A stretch of DNA of 64,000 bases. Origin: Arsenophonus endosymbiont of Ceratovacuna japonica (GTDB lineage: Bacteria > Pseudomonadota > Gammaproteobacteria > Enterobacterales > Enterobacteriaceae). The translations under genes and the position numbers were made by a program. The notes under the pieces are model-generated. The model did no database searches, was not told the origin of the DNA, and was given only the letters and a program-made list of their open reading frames with translations. This document shows positions 35,201 through 47,245 of this stretch, piece after piece. Where the stretch lies: positions 580,592-644,591 of the forward strand of contig AP026064.1 in NCBI GenBank assembly GCA_024349725.1, read 5' to 3'. Position 1 is the stretch's first letter. The number at the start of each line of letters is the position of its first letter.

Positions 35201-36939
35201 ATTTTGGTATTACTAAAATTATTCATTGATAATAACCACTAACTAATTAAATTAGTAATGGGGGCCTATAATAAAATATCAAAATATTTATATATTTATA
35301 TTATATGAAATTAAAATATAATAAATTTATATTATGTAAATATATTAAATATATCATTTTAAAATATAAATAATATTTATATATTAACTAATTTTAAAAT
35401 ACATTAATATATACTAAATATATTATGAATATTTTGTTATAAATATTAATAATTAAAATATAAAATTATTAAAATAAATTAACTAAAATATAATTATAAT
35501 TTATGTATAAATTTTTATTAAATTTACTTATTATTCATATTTTATTTATTTAAGATTTTAATATTATAAATTACAATATTTTTATTTAAAATATTATATA
35601 AAATTAATTTAATATATTAATAGATATAAATCTACTAAATATTATTATTTTAATAAAATTAATATTTTGATAAATTATATTAAAAATAAAAATATATTTT
35701 TATAATATTAAATTTATATTATCATATAATAATATTTAATATAGTAATTTCTTTTATTTATAATAAACTTTAACATATTAACTAATATTTATAATATATT
35801 CAACTTATTAATAAACAAAATACTTTATTTTACTATTATATAATTTATTTTATATTAAAATATACATTTAATAACAAATAAATAATAAAAATTAAGTTTA
35901 ATATTAATATTAAACTTAATTACTTAAAAATATATTTTATAATTAAAAGTATTTATATCATTTGATTTTTATTATCTTATTTTATCTTAATTATTATAAT
36001 TTTATAAAAGTTAATTAATAAAATCTTAATTATAAAAATATAAAATTATTTAATTATTATTTAAAATATTATAATATATTATAAATTCAATTTTATCTGA
36101 TTAAAATTATAAATTGATTTTAAATATAATATTAAAAGATATTTATTAAATATATAATTATTTTATTTTTATAATAATTATTAATAATTATTATATTTAT
36201 TAATAAATTATTTATAATATCTATAATTAATAATATATATTTTTTTAATATTTAAATATAATTAATTAAACATATAATTTATATTAATTGTAAATTTATA
36301 AAGTTATATAAATATATTAAATATTAAAAAAAATAATATTAAGTTTTAAAACTAATTAAAATTAATATTAAGTAAAATGTATTAGTATATATCTTAAAAA
36401 AGTTACTATTAATTATATAATATATATATTTCATTAAAATATTAATTATATACCTAATTATCAAAGAATAATATAATTACAAAAAGATATTTATTTCAAA
36501 AATAATTATTATTAAAATGATAATTATAATATATCATTTTAATATAATAGAATAAATTATTTTATATAATATATATTAATAAAATATATATTAATAATTT
36601 TAATTTATATAATTATCTGATAATTATTATTTATAGCATAAAATTCTATAATAATATAATCAATTAAAATATATTGTTATTATTTAAAAATAATATTTTT
36701 TAAATAAAATTATATATTACTATATAAAATTATAGTAAAATTCACTATATTAATATTTATTTTATAATAGGATATAATAATATATAAATATAAATTATTT
36801 AAATACAAATAATAAAATTTAAATAATATATTGTAAGTTATAAGTTTATAATATATAGTTATCATAAATCATTTAGTATTTAAGATTTTCATTAATAAAA
36901 TAATTAACTTATTTATATATATTTAACAATTTAATAATA
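35201..36939. other. Divergent spacer between aroK and the msbA relic
   Basis: About 1.74 kb. It holds the aroK leader patch, a 13-bp inverted repeat at 36510-36544 (core AATGATA/TATCATT, 9-base loop), and otherwise A/T sequence with no readable gene. Confidence 0.5.
35236..35273 (-). promoter_or_regulatory. Putative aroK promoter and leader hairpin
   Basis: On the minus strand TATTAT (35273-35268, five of six -10 bases) is followed by AGGCCCCC, an unusual G+C run for this genome, and then by ACTAATT-T-AATTAGT, a 7-bp hairpin flanked by CCA/TGG, about 40-60 bases before the ATG. No good -35 box is visible. A start near the CCCCC would give a 60-base leader. The function (G+C-rich discriminator, attenuator or simple relic) is inference. 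Confidence 0.35.
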
Positions 36940-38674
36940 ATGAATAATAACAAATTTTCAATTATTAAATATTTAATCGATTATGAGTAATAATTTTAGA
37001 ATTTAAATTAGGATTAACTATAGCTACTATAGCATTAATTATTAATGCAACTGGAGATGTATTAATAATATCTTTATTAAACTTTTACTTAATGAAGATT
37101 TTGGAAAAAATAATAATAATATACTAAAATAGTTACTTATTTCCATATTAGTAATCATATTGATAATAGGATTGTTTAGTTTTATTTCTAATTATTATGT
37201 TGTATGAGTTTTTAGTAATATAGTAATTAATATATGTATATTTTTATTTTATCATATAATAGGAATTCTAGTTATTTTTTGATAAACAATCAACAGGAAT
37301 ATGATTTTCTCATAATTACTTATGATTCTGAACAAATTACCTTATCTTCCTATAATACTTTAATCACTGTTATTAGAGAAAATACTTATTTTATTGGATT
37401 TATTCAGATTAATGTTTTATCATAGTTGACATATTTCATTAATATTGATTGTAATTGTTACTATTATTATATTAACTATTAGATTAGTTTATAAATATTT
37501 TAGAAATATTATCAAAAGTATATAAATTAATATTTGGTTAAGTAACTTTTAGTATAGAATGGATATTAAAAAGTTATAAAGAAATTTTGATTTTTTGATG
37601 AACAAAAAATCAAAACTAAACGCTTAGTAAAGTAAGTAACTATATTCACCAATAAACTATAAAAATAATAACAACAACTTTAATATATTATCTAATTACT
37701 CAATTAATTATTTTATTAGCATTATTTTTTACACTTTATATTTCTAATTTCCCAAAAGTTATAAAAACATTAACAGTGGAAATTATTGGTGAAGTTTTTT
37801 CGTTTATATTTACATTAGTACATTCATTAAAATAATTAATAAATGTTAATTATTTTAATGAGATATAACTGCATACCAAATATTATTTGGTATTTTATAT
37901 ATAAAATAAGAAAAAGATGAAGATACATTAGTATTAAAAAATACTATAGATAAAATAGAATTTAAAAATGTTACTTTTAAATATACAACAAAAATATCCA
38001 ACATTATATAATATTTATTTTAATATATATTCTAAAAATCAATTACTTTAGTCATTCGTTCTGGTTCAGAAAAACATACTATTACTAATTTAATTATTAG
38101 ATTTTATTAAGTTAATGATGGACAAATATTATTTTATAATCATAATTTATATGAATATACTTTAATATTTTTACGTCATTAAGTAGCATTTGTTTCTCAA
38201 GATGTCTATCTTTTTAATGATACTATTGCAAATAATATTTTCTATACTACCGATGATAAATTTAATTGTAAAACAATAGAAAAATTTGTTAAAATAGTTT
38301 CTGTAATAGATTTTATTGAAAAAAATTAAACAATGTTCCAAATACTATGATTTATAAAAATAATATTATATTTTATGGTAAATAAAAGTAAAAAATTGCT
38401 ATTATATGAGCTTTATTAAATAACTTATATATATTAATTTTCGATGAATTTACATCTTAGCTTAATACAGAATCATAGATATCCATTTAATAAATATTAA
38501 ATAAATTATAAAAAAATAAAACTTCTATAATTATTACTTACTGCCTTTCAATTATAGAAAATATAGATAAAATTTTAGTTATTCAAGACAAAAAATTATT
38601 AAAAATGGAATCATAAAAACTTACTTAAATATAATGGATCATATGTTTAATTATATAACGTACAATTTAAATAA
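36940..38674 (+). pseudogene. msbA: Decayed lipid A flippase MsbA
   Basis: A full-length relic of the ABC exporter that flips lipid A-core across the inner membrane. Segments follow E. coli MsbA in order: LGLTIATIALIINATGDVLIISLL (from about 37008; E. coli AGLIVAGVALILNA...), ITYDSEQITLSSYNTLITVIRE (37306-37371; E. coli ITYDSEQVASSSSGALITVVRE), a broken Walker A reading SGSEKHT (38054-38080; normal SGSGKST), VAFVSQDVYLFNDTIANNI (near 38190-38240), a destroyed ABC signature (38371-38418) and the Walker B-like ILIFDEFTS. Dozens of stops and shifts are present. The stop TAA at 38672-38674 overlaps the lpxK ATG. The open frame 37234-37425 is a surviving fragment, not a gene. Confidence 0.9.
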
Positions 38675-39649
38675 TGATTTAAAAATATAGTTAAGTAAAA
38701 CACGATTATATATTTTATTAATACTATTATCAATATTATATAGTATTATTATAATAAGACGTTTTTGTTATTATTTAGATATCATTACTATTTGAAAATC
38801 ATTAATACCTATTATTATTGTAGATAATTTACTATTGGTAGAAATTATAAAACTCCAATTGTTATTTTGTTAGTTGAACAACTTTTATTACAAGGATATT
38901 ACTTAGGAGTAGTATCTCATAGATATAACAGTAAATCTACATATTATCCGTTATTAATTGATAAAAATACAAAAATAAAGGAAGTTGGATATGAACTTGT
39001 TTTAATTTATTGCAGAACTCGTATTTTAGTAATAATTTCCCATAAAAGATCAGAAGTAGTTAAAATATTGATTAAGTAAAAAAATTTAGATGTTATTATT
39101 TATGATAATGTAGATTCAACATTATGCACTGCAAAATAATTTTAAAATTGTTATTATTTATGGTATTAATTGTTTTGGTAATAGTTGGTTATTACCAACA
39201 GGGTAATTATGTAAATATCAACATTGCTTAAATAATATCAATGGTATTATTACTAATGATGGAATGTTAAATATAGTAAGATTTATATGAAATTAACTAA
39301 ATATATTACTATTAATATGTTAACTAGAGAAAAAATAGTACATACATTAAAATAAGTTATTGCAATAGCAGGCATTGGAAATTCATCGCAATTTTTTATA
39401 GTCTAAAATAAAAAGGAATATTATTAATTAATACATATGAGTTTTATGATCATCAATATTATAAATATTCTAAATTAACTACTTTAATAAATGTGCATCA
39501 AATATTGTTAATGATAGAAAAAATGTAGTAAAATGTTTTTATTTTACTCAATTAAAATTAATAGTATTTACCAATAAATACTAATATTTCAAAATATCAT
39601 TCAGAAAAAAATTCTTTTAACTATTAATCAAATTATTAAAGATTCATAA
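38674..39649 (+). pseudogene. lpxK: Decayed tetraacyldisaccharide 4'-kinase LpxK
   Basis: A relic of the kinase that adds the 4'-phosphate of lipid A. It starts MI-KYS (E. coli MIEKIWS) right at the msbA stop. Then RLYILLILLSILY (E. coli RLLLPLSWLY), a damaged P-loop RNYKTP (normal GGNGKTP), and at 38867-39079 a surviving open stretch with LVEQLLLQGYYLGVVSHRY and YPLLIDKNT (E. coli LVEQLQQRGIRVGVVSRGY, YPLLLSADT), later CFGNSWLLPTG and VIAIAGIGN. Frameshifts and stops throughout. The natural stop fits 39647-39649. The TAATG junction with msbA shows the two were a coupled operon as in E. coli. Confidence 0.9.
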
Positions 39650-40403
39650 ATTATTAAAATTATTATATTATTATATTACTTATATAATATAAATTTTTAT
39701 TTTATAAAATAAAAATTTATTTTATTATTAAAATTTAGTTAATAAATTTTTTATAAGTAAATATTATTATAATAAATAGATACTAAATTATTTTAAATAT
39801 AAACGATTTATTAAAAATAAAATTTATATAAAATTTTTTATAAAAACATTTAATATTAATAAAAAAATTAAATTTTATTATAATAATTTAAATATTTTAA
39901 TATAATATTTAATTTAAGAATTAAATTTATCTTATTTATAAATAAATGATTAAGATATTTATTAAATTAAAAATTAATAATTTAAAGAAAAATGAATATA
40001 TTTAATTTTTAATTGTACAATAATTATTGATTTTAATATATTATTAATATAAATTAATAATTTTTAGATAAAATATATAAATATATATGATTTAATTCTT
40101 TTAATCTAATAATATAAATATTATAAAAAATTATATTAATTATAATTTATAATATATTAATACATAATATATATAAAAAAATTTTTTTACATCATTTAAC
40201 TAATATTAGTAAAGTAAAGTTTTTTAATTATAATGTAGATAAATAATAATTCTTTTTATATTAAAAATTATCTATTAAGTTAAAAAAATTAATATTAATA
40301 TACAGTATATTTTATAAAATATTTTACATTATTACATATTAATATTAATAATAAATTAAATTTAATTTTAATAATTAATAACATTTAATAATAATTATTA
40401 ATT
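39650..40403. other. Convergent spacer between the lpxK relic and topA
   Basis: About 750 bases of A/T sequence. A 16-bp palindrome AAATTAAATTTAATTT near 40355-40370 lies some 35-50 bases after the topA stop and may help termination. No trace of ycaQ or kdsB is readable. Confidence 0.5.
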
Positions 40404-43010
40404 TTATTTATTTTTTGTATCCCATTTACCATTAATATAAAATATATTCCAATTAGTAAATTTACCATTCTTTTTTGAGGATATATATTGTTCATTAGTT
40501 TTGCGACTAAATTTCACTATTGTTTTATTTCCATTAGGATCTACAATTGGTGCTAAAGTTAAATAATAAAATTTATCAGGTAATCTATGTTTAAAAAAAA
40601 CTAATTCTTCAACTAAAGGTATACGAGTTTCTCTTGATTTAGGAAAATTATTAGCCGCCAAAAATATTCCTGATTCTCCATCTCTTAATACAAAATAAGC
40701 GTCAGATTTTTCACATGATAATTCTGGAAGTGGAATTGGATCTTCTTTAGAAGATAATACTTTACCATTCTTTGAGATTTTTCTAGTTTTTTTACAAGAT
40801 TTATTAATACACTCCATATATTTTCCAAACTTCCCAATTTTTAGATACATTTCTGAATAACATTTATCACATTTAATAATTTTTCCATCATAATCTTTAA
40901 TATGAAATTTACCTTCTTCAACTTCATAACCATTACATACTGGATTATTTCCACATATATATAATTTATATTTATTGTTAATAAAATAACTATCCATAGC
41001 AATATTACATTTATTACATCTATGACGAGATAATAAAGCATGTGTTTCCAAGTCTTCTTCTTTGCATTTTAAAATAGTAGATAATTCATTTTCAGGAATT
41101 AAATTAATTGTTTTCTTGCAAAATATTTTTTTTGGCAAATTATAACCAGAGCATCCAAGAAAAACTCCAGTAGAAGCTATTCTAATTCCCATTTGTCTAT
41201 AACATTCAGGACATTTAATTGATACTAATACCATCTGATTAGGTCTCATTCCACCATTTTCATAAGTCTTATTTGCAATTTCAAGCTGCTTAGTAAAAGA
41301 AATAAAAAAATTATCTAATACACTTTTCCACTCTATACAGTTTTTTGCTATTAAATCCAACTGATCTTCCATTATAGCTGTGAAATTATAATTCATTAAT
41401 TCACTAAAATATTCATCTAATCTATCAGTTACTATTTCACCTATTTTTTCAGCATAAAACTTACGATTTTCAATTTTTACATAACCACGATCTTGAATAG
41501 TTGAAATAATAATAGGATAAGTTGAAGGTCGGCCAATCCTTCGTTTTTCAAGTTCTTTAACTAAAGAAGCTTCGCTAAAACGAACTGGTGGTTTAGTAAA
41601 ATGTTTACTAGGAAATAATTCATATAATTTAAGTTGACTATCTACTTTAACTATTTTAGGTATTTTATATTCATAATTTTTATATAATGATGGAATAATT
41701 TTTGTCCAACCATCAAAAAGTAAAATACGCCCTTTAGTTTTTAATTTAAAATTACCAGCATTAACAGTTAATATTGTTGAATAATATTCGGCTTGTGTCA
41801 TTTGACAAGCAAGAAATTGATTACAAATTAACTGATATAAATTTTTAGCAGCTACATCTATATCATTAATTGAGTCAATATTAATATTTATATCAGAAGG
41901 ACGAATAGCTTCATGCGCTTCTTGAGAACTTTTTTTATTAGCATAAATATTTTCATATTTAGGTAAATATTTTTCACCAAAATTATGCATAATATAATTA
42001 CGTGCCATTATTAAAGCATCTTTACTTAAGTTAGTAGAGTCAGTACGTATATAAGTAATATAACCTGCTTCATAAAGCTTCTGTGCTATCATCATAGTTT
42101 TTTTAACACTAAAACCAAGATGTATACTAGCTGCTTGTTGTAAGGTAGACGTAATAAATGGTGCACTAGATTTGCTAATTGTATGTTGATCTTCACGTTT
42201 TGATACAAAATATTGAACATTTTTTAATAATTCAATAACAGAATCAATTTGTACTTTATTAATTGGTTTAAAAGGTTTATTATTTTCATGTGTTACTTTC
42301 ATTTGAATTAATGTCATATCAATAGTAAGTAATTTAATATGAAGTTGCCAATATTCCTGTGGAATAAACATTTTAATTGCACGCTCTCGTTCAACAATTA
42401 ATCTTACAGCAACTGACTGAACACGGCCAGCAGAAAGTCCACGTGCTATTTTTTTCCACAACAACGGTGAAACCATATAACCAACAATTCGATCTAAAAA
42501 GCGTCTAGCTTGTTGCGCATTAACACGATAAATATTTAATTCACTAGGATTACTAAATGCTTTATTAATTGCATTTTTAGTAATTTCATTAAAAACTACT
42601 CTACTAAATCGTTTATTATCACCGCCAATAATTTCTCGTAAGTGCCAAGCAATTGCTTCTCCTTCTCGATCAAGATCTGTTGCTAAATAAATATGATCAG
42701 CATCAGATGCTAATGATCTTAATTCTGCTACAATTTTTTCTTTACCAGGTAAAATTTGATAATTAGCTTTCCATCCATTATATGGATCAATCCCCATTTT
42801 ATTTACAATAATTTCATGTTTATCTTTTTTTACTCTTTTAATTTTATTATTTAAATTTTTATTATTATATAAACCAGAATCACCACTTTTTGGTAAATCA
42901 CGTATATGCCCAATACTACTTTTCACAATATAATTATTGCTAAGGTATTTATTAATTGTTTTGGCTTTTGTCGGTGACTCGACAATAACAAGAGTTTTAC
43001 ACATAATCAT
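40404..43010 (-). CDS. topA: DNA topoisomerase I
   Basis: Type IA topoisomerase that relaxes negative supercoils. The 868 residues compare with 865 in E. coli. The Toprim domain has [14 protein letters not shown] and the metal site TDLDREGE (about residues 111-118). The catalytic tyrosine is Y320 in [12 protein letters not shown]. Three four-cysteine zinc fingers remain in the C-terminal part ([18 protein letters not shown] and [10 protein letters not shown] each begin one), followed by the basic tail. Two in-frame ATGs six bases apart (43010 and 43004) share one AGGT site, so the exact start is uncertain by two codons. Keeping the full C-terminal region is notable in a reduced genome. Confidence 0.97.
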   Translation of the reverse strand: MIMCKTLVIVESPTKAKTINKYLSNNYIVKSSIGHIRDLPKSGDSGLYNNKNLNNKIKRVKKDKHEIIVNKMGIDPYNGWKANYQILPGKEKIVAELRSLASDADHIYLATDLDREGEAIAWHLREIIGGDNKRFSRVVFNEITKNAINKAFSNPSELNIYRVNAQQARRFLDRIVGYMVSPLLWKKIARGLSAGRVQSVAVRLIVERERAIKMFIPQEYWQLHIKLLTIDMTLIQMKVTHENNKPFKPINKVQIDSVIELLKNVQYFVSKREDQHTISKSSAPFITSTLQQAASIHLGFSVKKTMMIAQKLYEAGYITYIRTDSTNLSKDALIMARNYIMHNFGEKYLPKYENIYANKKSSQEAHEAIRPSDININIDSINDIDVAAKNLYQLICNQFLACQMTQAEYYSTILTVNAGNFKLKTKGRILLFDGWTKIIPSLYKNYEYKIPKIVKVDSQLKLYELFPSKHFTKPPVRFSEASLVKELEKRRIGRPSTYPIIISTIQDRGYVKIENRKFYAEKIGEIVTDRLDEYFSELMNYNFTAIMEDQLDLIAKNCIEWKSVLDNFFISFTKQLEIANKTYENGGMRPNQMVLVSIKCPECYRQMGIRIASTGVFLGCSGYNLPKKIFCKKTINLIPENELSTILKCKEEDLETHALLSRHRCNKCNIAMDSYFINNKYKLYICGNNPVCNGYEVEEGKFHIKDYDGKIIKCDKCYSEMYLKIGKFGKYMECINKSCKKTRKISKNGKVLSSKEDPIPLPELSCEKSDAYFVLRDGESGIFLAANNFPKSRETRIPLVEELVFFKHRLPDKFYYLTLAPIVDPNGNKTIVKFSRKTNEQYISSKKNGKFTNWNIFYINGKWDTKNK

Positions 43011-44772
43011 ATTTACCTAAATATAACTTAATCATATTAGATTATTATCTAAATGAAATAAAATTATTTTTATATTACATTAACCTAATAATATATTATT
43101 TTTATTTTTTCAAAATACTTTATTTTAAAAATAAAAATATTAATAATTTATACTATAAATAAATTGAATAATAAAATTATATAATATGAAATATTAAAAA
43201 TTAAATTATAATAAGTAATAAAAATTATAAATTTTACTTAATATAAATAATATAAAATAATTTATTTTATTTGTAATTATTATAACAATAATTATCACTT
43301 TAATTAAATCATTATTATTTTAATAATATATTATACAATATAAGTATATTAAAAATAATTATTATAATATTTATCTTAATATTAAAATTTATTATAAAAT
43401 ATAATATAAATATATTATTTGAATTATTAACAATAATTATTATATTATTTAAATACTAATATCATTAAATATTTATATTTCTATTTTTTTATAATTTGCT
43501 ATAAAATTTAATACTAATAACTAATAATAAATAATAAATATTAAAAAATATTTAATATGAATAAGTAAAATAAAATATTTTAAAATATTTTAAAATATAT
43601 AAAATTTATTTAATTTATTACTATTATAAAAAATACATGATATAAATAAATTCAATAATATAAAATATTTTATTATATAATAATACTATATATTTTATTA
43701 AAATGTAAAAATAAATATATAGATATTAAAATTATCAAATTCAGCTTTAATTATACAAAATATACATTATATTTTGTATAAAATTATTATATTACATGTT
43801 TAAAGTAATATTTTAAATTTAAATTAAGTTAATTAATAAATTTATTAATAAGATAATAAAAAATTAATATTATAATAATTATTAAATAATATATATTATG
43901 TATTTTTTAATAAAATCTTATTTATTTTTATAATAAAATTATTATAAAAATAAAATAACTTACTATAATAAATAATTTATTTTATAAAAATTTAAATAAG
44001 ATTATTTATATTAATTTATGATTATTTAATTAAAATATATTTATATAATTATTAATAATTATAAATTATATAATTAATTTTTATAAAATAATAATATATT
44101 ATTTATAATATAAATAATATATAATTATTTTATAATTATAAATTTATATATAAATTATTTAATATTTAAATTGTTAAATTTATTTATATCTAATAATATT
44201 TAATATATAATCAATACTATTAATATTTATTTTTATATCAAAATTAACTAAAATATATTTTAATAAAAAATAATTAATATATATGCAATTACATATATAT
44301 TAATTATAATAAATATAAAATATTATTTAATTAAGTGAAATTTCAAAATAAAATTATTATAATATAATAATTAATATGAAATATATCATATAAAAATATT
44401 AATAATTTTCTTTAAAATAATGAATAATATAAGAAAATATAATTAATTAATAAATTAAAATATAGTTATTAAAAAATATTTACGAAATATTATCTATATA
44501 ATATATTAATATTAAATATAATATAATATTATACATGATATTAATAATATTAACTAAAAAATTTATATTTTTATAAAAAATTATTTTTTATTTGTATATA
44601 TTGATAATTATTATATAATTTAAATAAAATTTATAATATTTTATAATATTAAGTTGTAAAATAAACTATATTTAAAATACATATAAAATTATTATAAAAT
44701 ATAATAAAAAATATATTATATTTTAACTATAATAAATATTTTAAATAATTATAATAAAAGGATTAGTATTTT
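43011..44772. other. Divergent spacer between topA and dapD
   Basis: About 1.76 kb of A/T sequence between topA (-) and dapD (+). No gene, RNA or clear relic is visible. An AAAAGGAT stretch at 44756-44763 is the dapD ribosome site. Confidence 0.55.
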
Positions 44773-45597
44773 ATGGTACAACTTAAAACTATTATTGAAA
44801 ATGCTTTTAAATATAAAGAACAAATTACACCAAAAATAAATGATAAAAAATTAATTGATGCTATTAATCAAGTAATCATTCAGCTTGATAAAGGACAATT
44901 AAGGGTTGCAAATAAAGTAGATGGAAAATGGGTAACTAACCAATGGATAAAAAAAGCTATACTTCTTTACTTTTGTATCAATAATAATAAATTAATAAAA
45001 GGTATAGAAAATAGATACTTTGATAAAATAGATATGAAGTTTACTGAATATGATCATGATCGATTTCAACAAGAAGGATTGAGAGTTGTTCCACCAGCAA
45101 CAGTTAGAAAAGGTGCATTTATCGCACGTAATACAGTTTTAATGCCATCTTATATTAATATTGGTGCTTACATTGATGAAGGAACTATGATTGATACCTG
45201 GGCAACAGTTGGTTCATGTGCGCAAATAGGTAAAAATGTTCATTTATCAGGTGGCGTAGGAATTGGTGGTATATTAGAACCATTACAAACTAATCCAACT
45301 ATTATAGAAGATAATTGTTTTATTGGAGCTCGTTCTGAAATAGTTGAAGGTATTATAGTTGAAGAGGGATCAGTTATATCAATGGGAGTTTATATTAGCC
45401 AAAGTACTAAAATTTATAATAGAAAAACTGGTGAAATTATCTATGGTAAAATTCCATCTGGTTCTGTTGTTATTTCAGGAAATTTACCAGATAAAAATAA
45501 TAATTATAGTTTGTATTGTGCTGTTATTGTAAAAAAAATAGATCAAAAAACTAAAAAAAAAATTGATATTAATAAATTATTAAGAATTATTAAATAA
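44773..45597 (+). CDS. dapD: Tetrahydrodipicolinate N-succinyltransferase
   Basis: Transfers succinyl from succinyl-CoA to tetrahydrodipicolinate in the diaminopimelate/lysine pathway, needed for peptidoglycan and lysine. The 274 residues equal E. coli DapD. An N-terminal helical domain (about 1-95) is followed by a left-handed beta-helix of hexapeptide repeats (about 100-235), readable in [40 protein letters not shown] and [34 protein letters not shown] follows. The gene stands alone and a 54-bp perfect palindrome lies three bases after its stop. Confidence 0.97.
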   Translation: MVQLKTIIENAFKYKEQITPKINDKKLIDAINQVIIQLDKGQLRVANKVDGKWVTNQWIKKAILLYFCINNNKLIKGIENRYFDKIDMKFTEYDHDRFQQEGLRVVPPATVRKGAFIARNTVLMPSYINIGAYIDEGTMIDTWATVGSCAQIGKNVHLSGGVGIGGILEPLQTNPTIIEDNCFIGARSEIVEGIIVEEGSVISMGVYISQSTKIYNRKTGEIIYGKIPSGSVVISGNLPDKNNNYSLYCAVIVKKIDQKTKKKIDINKLLRIIK

Positions 45598-47245
45598 AAT
45601 TTTAATATATTATATTTAATTTTATATATATAAAATTAAATATAATATATTAAATAATTTATAATATTTTGAAATAAAGTATTAAATTATTTTAAATATT
45701 TATAATATAAAAAATATTTATATTAAATAATATTATATTTTTTAAAAAAATAAAGTAATAGTTAAGTTAAATGTATAATATCTTATATTTTATATAATAA
45801 TTAAATAATTTAAAAAAATTTTGTTAATACTTCTTTTAATTTTATTATAATATATGTATTAATTAAATTAATTTTATACTTATAGTCATTTTATTATAAT
45901 AAACAAATTATTTATTCAAAGTTTAAAATTAATATTATTTTAAAGATTTGTTTATATATAAAATTTATTAATAGTATTTTATTAATAAAATTAAGTAAAT
46001 ATATCATCTAAAAATTATTTTATTATATGCAATCATATTATATAATTTATAATGAATAATTATTCTATTAAGATATGCTTAAAATTATTATTAAAATTAT
46101 ATTATTTTTAATAAAATAAAATTAAATAAATTATATAAATAATCTATAATTAATGCATTTATAGAGATATTATAAATAAATATCTAAATAAACAATATTT
46201 ATTATATATATTAAATGATTTTAACTTATAATTATATTTAAATATATGAAAATACTAATTTTAATTTTAGTATAAAATTATTTAATAAACTTAGATATTA
46301 TTATATAATGTATGAAAAAATAATTATTATTGATATAATAATTAAATATATAAATAAAACTTTTATATTTATATTATAGATAATAATATTTTCATTAATG
46401 ATATGTTATTAATATATAAATAAAGTTGAATTAATAATAATAGATATTTTTTATTCATTAAAATAATATATAAAATAACATTAAATAATAAATGTTTATC
46501 TAAAAAATATAAAATAATTATAATAATAATTATATTGTAATAATAATTTATTTATTAAAATTAATTAAAAATTAAACTTATTATAATAAATTTAATATAA
46601 AATATTATATTAAAATATTATAATTTTATATTTTTTAAAAAATAATCATTTAACTTATTATATATTTTATGAATAACTTATAATTTATATAATCTTAATT
46701 ATATTAATTGTAATTTAATAATAAAATATAATAATATTATATAACTTAATATAATTAAGATTATAATTAATTAGTAAAATTATATATTAATATTAATATT
46801 ATTTATAAAAATAACATGTACTATTAATATATTCAATTAATATAATTATAACATTAAAGTACATATAAATACAAAATAAATATAATTAAAATTTAATAAA
46901 TTAATAATTAATTAATTATTAATTTATATTAATATAATTATTGTTAACATTTTATATATATATTAAATGTAAAATATTAATACTTACAAATATATATATA
47001 ATAAATAAAAAATATTATTTTTACCATAAACATATTATATATAATATTAATTATTATAATTTTAAAAAATAATTATACATTTAATATTAATTAATTTTAA
47101 AAATAATGTATAATTTTATTATTTATTATTTAATTATGAATTTTTATTTAAAATTATATTAAATATTATATTTTAAATTTAAAGTATTTTATTTAAAATA
47201 AAAATTATTTTAATAATTGATTGATTATTTATTTAATATATTTAC
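45598..47245. other. Convergent spacer between dapD and amiC
   Basis: About 1.65 kb. Besides the 45601-45654 palindrome it is A/T sequence. The stretch 45740-46080 is slightly richer in G and C and might be an old gene, but I cannot align it. Confidence 0.5.
45601..45654 (+). terminator. 54-bp perfect A/T palindrome after dapD
   Basis: Arms 45601-45624 and 45631-45654 are exact reverse complements of 24 bp; the six central bases TATATA are self-complementary, so all 54 bases form one palindrome. It begins three bases after the dapD stop and consists only of A and T. Most likely the dapD terminator. Confidence 0.65.

Noticed and set aside
37234..37425. Small gene candidate of 63 codons
   Set aside because: It contains the MsbA stretch ITYDSEQ...LITVIRE in the right order between other MsbA pieces, so it is a surviving fragment of the msbA fossil.
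38867..39079. Small gene candidate of 70 codons
   Set aside because: It aligns with residues about 65-135 of LpxK and is flanked by other LpxK pieces in other frames. It is part of the lpxK fossil.
40841..41041. Open frame of 66 codons on the minus strand
   Set aside because: It overlaps the zinc-finger part of topA in another frame; only L, I, V-rich shadow sequence.
45740..46080. Possible gene relic between dapD and amiC
   Set aside because: Slightly richer in G and C, but no frame gives a recognisable protein pattern.
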